Below, in pieces: positions 60,156 through 64,000 of a DNA stretch of 64,000 nt (its first letter is position 1; every line of letters starts with the position of its first letter). Below the pieces are notes generated by a model. That model made no database searches, was not told the DNA's origin, and was given only the letters and a program-made list of their open reading frames with translations. A program made the position numbers and the translations under genes. Origin of the DNA: Nocardia sp. MH4 (GTDB lineage Bacteria > Actinomycetota > Actinomycetes > Mycobacteriales > Mycobacteriaceae); NCBI RefSeq assembly GCF_019266065.1, contig NZ_LPNR01000132.1, positions 62,001-126,000 on the forward strand, read 5' to 3'.

Positions 60156-60186
60156 GAGAGCCCGCCGGATGATCCGGCGGGCTCTC
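60156..60186. terminator. Bidirectional terminator
   Basis: GAGAGCCCGCCGG-atgat-CCGGCGGGCTCTC is a perfect 13-bp stem between the convergent SRPBCC and MarR stop codons. Confidence 0.85.
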
Positions 60187-60198
60187 GTCGTTTCAGGG

Positions 60199-60645
60199 TC
60201 AGAGATCGACGCGGATCTCGTCGAGCGCCTCCGCCGTGCGGGTGAGCAGCGCCGTCACCGCGGCCAGTTCCTCGGCGGTGAAGCGGGCGGCCAGGTCGCG
60301 TTCCACCGCGATGGCGCGGACGTCGGCGTCCGCGGTCACCTCCCGGCCCGCGTCGGTCAGCCGGGTCTCCAGGACGTTCTTGTGCCATTCGTGCGGCGTC
60401 CGCTCGACCAGGCCCCGGTCCTGCAGGTTCGTCAGAACGGTGTTCATCGTCGGCGGCGTCACCCCCGCCAGCCGGGCCAGCGCCGCGGCCGAGATGCCGG
60501 GGTTCTCGGCCAGGTGCAGCAGCGCGCTGTACTGCGGAACGGTCAGCCCGGCCGGCTTCAGCGCGGCGGTCTTCGCCGCGATCAGGGACTGCTCGGCGCG
60601 CTTGATATACGTGCCGAGCCTCTCGGCGGCGGGCATGGACGTCAT
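60199..60645 (-). CDS. MarR-family regulator
   Basis: A 148-residue MarR regulator: GISAAALARLAGVTPPTMNTVLTNLQDRGLV is the winged helix. The wing (HEWHKNVLETRLTDAGREV) is followed by a C-terminal dimer helix. Divergent from the SMP-30-like lipoprotein gene with a palindrome between them at 60674-60694, so that gene is the likely target. Confidence 0.88.
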   Translation of the reverse strand: MTSMPAAERLGTYIKRAEQSLIAAKTAALKPAGLTVPQYSALLHLAENPGISAAALARLAGVTPPTMNTVLTNLQDRGLVERTPHEWHKNVLETRLTDAGREVTADADVRAIAVERDLAARFTAEELAAVTALLTRTAEALDEIRVDL

Positions 60646-60673
60646 GGGTGCATGCTATCCGCCCATCATCACA

Positions 60674-60694
60674 TAATGATCTTGACGATCATTA
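60674..60694. promoter_or_regulatory. MarR operator
   Basis: TAATGATC-ttgac-GATCATTA is a perfect 8-bp inverted repeat with a 5-base spacer, in an unusually AT-rich 114-base divergent promoter region. Confidence 0.7.
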
Positions 60695-60759
60695 GAACTC
60701 TAATCTACATTCCTGCCTATCACTTGATGTCTAGCATTACATCACTGAGAGGCTTCATC

Positions 60760-61728
60760 ATGATCAGGACCAGCGCCACCCTCGCCCTGGCCGTCGCCTG
60801 CCTGGCCGTCGCCTCGTGCGGCACCGGCACCGCGCCCACCACACCCCGGCTGAGCACCGCCTACGAGCTGCCCGGCGCCGCCGTCTATCCCGAGGGCATC
60901 GCGGTGGACGCGCGCTCCGGCGACAGCTTCGTCGGCTCGTTCGCCGACGGCGCCGTCTACCGGGCCGCCGCGAACGCGACCCGGGCGGAGGTGTTCCTGC
61001 CCGCCGGCGCCGACGGCCGCAAGACCGCCAACGGCCTGCGGGTCGACCACAACGGCAGGCTGTGGGTGATCGATTCGGGCGTGGGCGTCGCGGTGTACGA
61101 CACCGGATCGCGCGCGCTGCTCGCCTCGTTCGTCGTACCGGGCAGCGGTCCGCGCTTCGTCAACGATCTCGACTTCGGCGCCGACGGCAGCGCCTATCTG
61201 ACCGACAGCGTGCGCAATGTCGTCTACCGGGTCACTCCGGACCGGATCGCCGAGGGCCGCGGGGAACTGGCGGTCGGCTACGACCTGGGCCCGGTGCTGG
61301 GCCCGCGTGATCCGCAGACCTTCGAGCTCAACGGCATCGTCGCCGATCCGGCAGGCGCGTATCTGCTGGTCGTGGCGATGTCGGCGGGCGAGCTGTACCG
61401 GATCGACCTGACCGGCGGCGAGCCGATCGGCAAGGTCGCGCTGACCGGTGGCGACGTGCGCCACGGCGATGGGATGGAACTGCGGGACGACACCCTGTGG
61501 GTGGTCCACAACACCGAGAACACGCTCAGCCGCTGGACCGTCTCCGACCATGGTGCCACCGCGACGCGGGTCGCCGAATTCCACGATCCCGCACTGAGCA
61601 TCCCCACCACGATGGCGCACGCGGGCGATCGGGCGCTGATCGTGTCGTCGCAGTTCGACAAGGGCGGGCCGATGGGCGGCACCGGCGCGCCGGGACCGTT
61701 CGTGGTGACCGCCGTCGACGGGTTCTGA
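60760..61728 (+). CDS. SMP-30/gluconolactonase-like lipoprotein
   Basis: A 322-residue beta-propeller protein with a lipoprotein signal (MIRTSATLALAVACLAVASC, lipobox VASC). Repeating strand pairs such as YPEGIAVDARSGDSFVGSF, NGLRVDHNGRLWVIDSG, NDLDFGADGSAYLTDS and ELNGIVADPAGAYLLV fit the SMP-30 six-bladed propeller, with the Asn/Asp metal ligands (NDLDF, LNGI, GDGMEL). It might be a surface lactonase; substrate unknown. ATG 60760 with GAGAGG. Probably repressed by the divergent MarR. Confidence 0.83.
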   Translation: MIRTSATLALAVACLAVASCGTGTAPTTPRLSTAYELPGAAVYPEGIAVDARSGDSFVGSFADGAVYRAAANATRAEVFLPAGADGRKTANGLRVDHNGRLWVIDSGVGVAVYDTGSRALLASFVVPGSGPRFVNDLDFGADGSAYLTDSVRNVVYRVTPDRIAEGRGELAVGYDLGPVLGPRDPQTFELNGIVADPAGAYLLVVAMSAGELYRIDLTGGEPIGKVALTGGDVRHGDGMELRDDTLWVVHNTENTLSRWTVSDHGATATRVAEFHDPALSIPTTMAHAGDRALIVSSQFDKGGPMGGTGAPGPFVVTAVDGF

Positions 61729-61729
61729 G

Positions 61730-62509
61730 TCAGGTCTCGGCGACGAATTCCCGCAGGACCGCGACGAATTCGTCCGGCTGCTCGACCTGCGGGGAGTGAC
61801 CGGCGTGTTCGACGAGATGGGTCCGCGCACCCGCCGCGGCGTAGCGGTCCAGGGTGGCGGTGCTGTCGTAGAGGTGGTCATGGCGGCCGTGGATGGCCAG
61901 GACCGGCAGGTCGAGCGCGGCGGCCCGATCGTCGAGCGGACGCGCGGCCAGGTCGTCGCCCCGGGGGCCCGCGGCATAGGCCAGGCCGGCGGGGACGGCG
62001 GCGCGGAAGTCACGCACCACCGCGTCGGCCAGACCGGGCGCGGAGTCGTAGCGGAAGCGCGGCGCGAACGCGGTGCGGTGGGCCAGCCGGACCACCAGGC
62101 TCGGCGTCCACCGCTGCGCGAGCCGCACCGTCCACGGCCGGACCACCCAGGTCGCCGCCGCCGGGATCGCCGCGATCCGGTAGTCCGGCGCCTGCCCGAC
62201 CACCACCACGCGGGCCACCCGGGGCGAGACCGCGGCGAGTTCCAGGGCGATCTCGGCGCCGAACGAATGCCCGACCACCGTCACCCGCGCGAGGTCGAGC
62301 TCGTCGAACAGTTCGATGATCGGCGCGGTCCGGGCGGCGGCGGTGAAGTCACCGGAGTCCGCGCCCTGGGCGTGGACGTCCACGCGGATCACCCGGTGGT
62401 CGCGCGCCAGCCGCTCGGCGACCGCGGCGAACCAGTCGACCGAGCCGGGAATGCCGTGCACGAACACGATCGCCGGGCCGGTCCGTGGGCCTTCGTCCAG
62501 AAACAGCAC
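61730..62509 (-). CDS. Alpha/beta hydrolase
   Basis: A 259-residue hydrolase: IVFVHGIPGSVDWF (oxyanion HGxP), VVGHSFGAEIALELA (Ser), LAIHGRHDHLYD (Asp) and VEHAGHSPQVEQPDEF (His), i.e. a full triad of the hydrolase/epoxide-hydrolase-like superfamily. Start GTG 62509. It ends 2 bases from the convergent propeller gene and follows the molybdopterin gene on the same strand after 47 bases. Confidence 0.87.
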   Translation of the reverse strand: MLFLDEGPRTGPAIVFVHGIPGSVDWFAAVAERLARDHRVIRVDVHAQGADSGDFTAAARTAPIIELFDELDLARVTVVGHSFGAEIALELAAVSPRVARVVVVGQAPDYRIAAIPAAATWVVRPWTVRLAQRWTPSLVVRLAHRTAFAPRFRYDSAPGLADAVVRDFRAAVPAGLAYAAGPRGDDLAARPLDDRAAALDLPVLAIHGRHDHLYDSTATLDRYAAAGARTHLVEHAGHSPQVEQPDEFVAVLREFVAET

Positions 62510-62556
62510 CAGTCCAGACTATCGAGACCGATCGGTTCGATCGCCGCACCGTTCGG

Positions 62557-63222
62557 TCAGCGTGGCTCGTCCAGCTCGGCGCGGAACAGCGCGCGCACCC
62601 GCTCGACCTGCCCCGGCCACACCGCACGCCAGAACCGTCCCGGCAGCACCCGGCCCCGCTCCTCCCGATCGACCCGGCCGCGCGGGTGGGAGATGATCCT
62701 GGCCTGCCCCGGATCGTAGGACCGCAGGAAGTCGATGGCGCACACCTGCTTGACGTTCTTGTACCCGTAGTGCGCGGGCGCGACGAGACGCAGCGGCGCG
62801 CCGAATGTGTCGGTGAGCTCCGCGCCGGACAGGCGATCGGCGAGCAGGACATCGGCGGCGAGGGCGTCGTCGAGGAACAACGTCGAGGAGTAACCGTCGA
62901 GGCCGGTGAAGCGCACCCAGCGGACGCCGGGATGCGGGACGACGCGCTCGGCCAGCAGCCGGTACACATCGGCGAAACGCACTCCCTCCCAGGTCAATCC
63001 GATCGCGCTCCAGGTCGTGACACAGTGCAGGTCACTGGTCCGGACGCACCGCTGCCCCGCGCCGAGGAGTTCGGCGATGCCGAATTGCGCCGGGTGCCGG
63101 GCCGTGCCGCCGACCGACACCCGATGGCCGGGCCCGGAACGCGCTCGGACACCGCCGAATTGCGGCAGCCCGAACGGCTCGTGCGGTGCGGGTCGCTGCC
63201 CCGGCGGCAACTCACCCGGCAT
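62557..63222 (-). CDS. Molybdopterin-dependent oxidoreductase (sulphite oxidase fold)
   Basis: A 221-residue protein made of one oxidoreductase molybdopterin-binding domain. DLHCVTTWSAIGLTWEGVRF contains the Cys expected to ligate molybdenum; APLRLVAPAHYGYKNVKQV is the cofactor-contact region typical of YedY/MsrP-like enzymes. It lacks a signal peptide and the dimerisation domain of sulphite oxidases. The ATG at 63222 overlaps the DUF2867-type gene by 11 bases. Substrate unknown. Confidence 0.87.
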   Translation of the reverse strand: MPGELPPGQRPAPHEPFGLPQFGGVRARSGPGHRVSVGGTARHPAQFGIAELLGAGQRCVRTSDLHCVTTWSAIGLTWEGVRFADVYRLLAERVVPHPGVRWVRFTGLDGYSSTLFLDDALAADVLLADRLSGAELTDTFGAPLRLVAPAHYGYKNVKQVCAIDFLRSYDPGQARIISHPRGRVDREERGRVLPGRFWRAVWPGQVERVRALFRAELDEPR

Positions 63223-63583
63223 CGCGCATCCTTCGCTCGGCGCGGGCCATCATGCGCGGGACCAGCCTGCGGTGGGCGATACCGACGATCGCGAAATACA
63301 GCCTTCCCAGCGGATTCCGGTAGCGCACCAGGGTGGTGAGGGTGACGCGGCCGTCGAGCACGCGCACCGAGGCGACGAAGTCGAGCATCGGCATCGCCTT
63401 GCCGGTCAGGTGCTCGGTGGCCGACCGGGCTCGTTCGGGAAAGGCGTTGCGGCCGAAGATCGCCCGGGTCCAGGCAGCCGGGTCGGTGGTGGCGCCGGGC
63501 GGCACGTCGGCGGAGTACGCGTCGGCGTAGTCGGGAGCGGCGATGGCCGCCTCGGCCAGCGGCGCCGCAGAGACGATCGGCAT
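63212..63583 (-). CDS. DUF2867-like protein
   Basis: A 123-residue protein (APLAEAAIAAPDYADAYSADVPPG at the N terminus; LTTLVRYRNPLGRLYFAIVGIAHRRLVPRMM at the C terminus) resembling DUF2867 proteins, which have an SRPBCC-like fold. ATG 63583. It is the first gene of the DUF2867-molybdopterin enzyme-hydrolase unit, divergent from a TetR gene. Function unknown. Confidence 0.72.
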   Translation of the reverse strand: MPIVSAAPLAEAAIAAPDYADAYSADVPPGATTDPAAWTRAIFGRNAFPERARSATEHLTGKAMPMLDFVASVRVLDGRVTLTTLVRYRNPLGRLYFAIVGIAHRRLVPRMMARAERRMRDAG

Positions 63584-63603
63584 GGTCAAACCTCCATACT
63601 GTC

Positions 63604-63625
63604 CCGTATGGACTTGACCATACGG
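63604..63625. promoter_or_regulatory. TetR operator
   Basis: CCGTATGG-acttga-CCATACGG is a perfect 8-bp inverted repeat with a 6-base spacer between the divergent DUF2867-type and TetR genes; further CATAC/GTATG half-sites flank it (about 63594 and 63630). Confidence 0.75.
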
Positions 63626-63637
63626 TAGCGTATGTGC

Positions 63638-64000
63638 ATGCCGCAAGAGGAGAACGCGAAGTCGGCGGGACGCAGGCTCACCGCCGACGACTGGGCCCAG
63701 GCCGCGCTCGACGCCCTCGGCGAGGGCGGCCTCGCCGCGGTCGCGGTCGAACCGCTGGCGAAACGGCTCGGCGCCACCAAGGGCAGCTTCTACTGGCATT
63801 TCAAAGACCGGGCCGCGCTGGTCGACGCCGTCCTCGCGCGCTGGGAGCAGCGCGGCACCCAGGACGTCATCGACGAACTCGACCAGCTGCCCGGACCGGC
63901 CGAACGCTTGCAGCAGCTGTTCACCCACGTCATCGACTACGCCGCGCACGGCAGGGAGGACCTCGCGCTGCTCGCGTCGGTGGATCGGCCCGCCGTCGCC
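63638..64000 (+). CDS. TetR-family regulator, N-terminal part (runs off the window)
   Basis: 121 codons are present before the window ends. The helix-turn-helix is complete: LTADDWAQAALDALGEGGLA, then VEPLAKRLGATKGSFYWHF. KGSFYWHFKDR is the usual TetR recognition segment. Start ATG 63638. It probably represses the divergent DUF2867-molybdopterin enzyme-hydrolase operon through the CCGTATGG palindrome. Confidence 0.88.
   Translation, partial: MPQEENAKSAGRRLTADDWAQAALDALGEGGLAAVAVEPLAKRLGATKGSFYWHFKDRAALVDAVLARWEQRGTQDVIDELDQLPGPAERLQQLFTHVIDYAAHGREDLALLASVDRPAVA

Overview
The window is high-GC actinobacterial DNA from a mycolic-acid-containing organism, most likely a Nocardia or a close relative. 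Supporting features are an antigen 85-type mycolyltransferase, a RamB regulator, FadE5-type acyl-CoA dehydrogenase, a PitA/DUF3349 block, LigB, and a type VII secretion (EspC/YbaB) cassette. The genus is an inference; no rRNA or tRNA is present to confirm it. The window holds about 70 genes, with no CRISPR array and no insertion sequence that I can see.

Layout. 1-5 kb: start of fadB2, a highly structured intergenic region, isocitrate lyase aceA with RamB-like boxes upstream, a secreted lipase, and a hydrolase/MarR divergent pair. 4.9-18.7 kb: a nearly complete purine degradation island. It encodes 8-oxoguanine/guanine-type deaminase, xanthine dehydrogenase (FeS-Mo fusion plus separate FAD subunit plus XdhC and a MocA-like protein), uricase, HIU hydrolase, OHCU decarboxylase, PuuE-type allantoinase, allantoicase and a CitE-like DUF6986-type protein. 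18.9-21.4 kb: a lower-GC four-gene cassette (YbaB-like, EspC-like, putative type VII effector, lipoprotein). 21.4-25 kb: an NMT1/TauT-type ABC importer. 25-34 kb: mycolyltransferase, TetR, pitA block, ligB, ramB, fadE5. 34-40 kb: urtABCDE urea importer with a FadR-type GntR gene. 40-48 kb: envelope, redox and regulator genes around lpd. 47.9-52.6 kb: LysR, adenine-deaminase-like amidohydrolase, YczE-like membrane protein and an M19 dipeptidase. 52.6-64 kb: secreted and peptidase genes, hydrolases, a 36-codon gene, DUF4265, ADP-ribosylglycohydrolase, MarR and TetR units, and a small molybdopterin enzyme.

How it fits together. Purines are taken to allantoate, then to urea and ureidoglycolate. 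Urea can also be imported by UrtABCDE. The glyoxylate produced can meet the glyoxylate shunt (AceA, under RamB) or possibly the CitE-like protein, so nitrogen release and two-carbon metabolism are physically linked. The lpd, CMD-family, ramB, aceA, fadB2 order and strands match the Mycobacterium tuberculosis Rv0462-Rv0468 neighbourhood, but here it is spread over about 46 kb by the blocks above.
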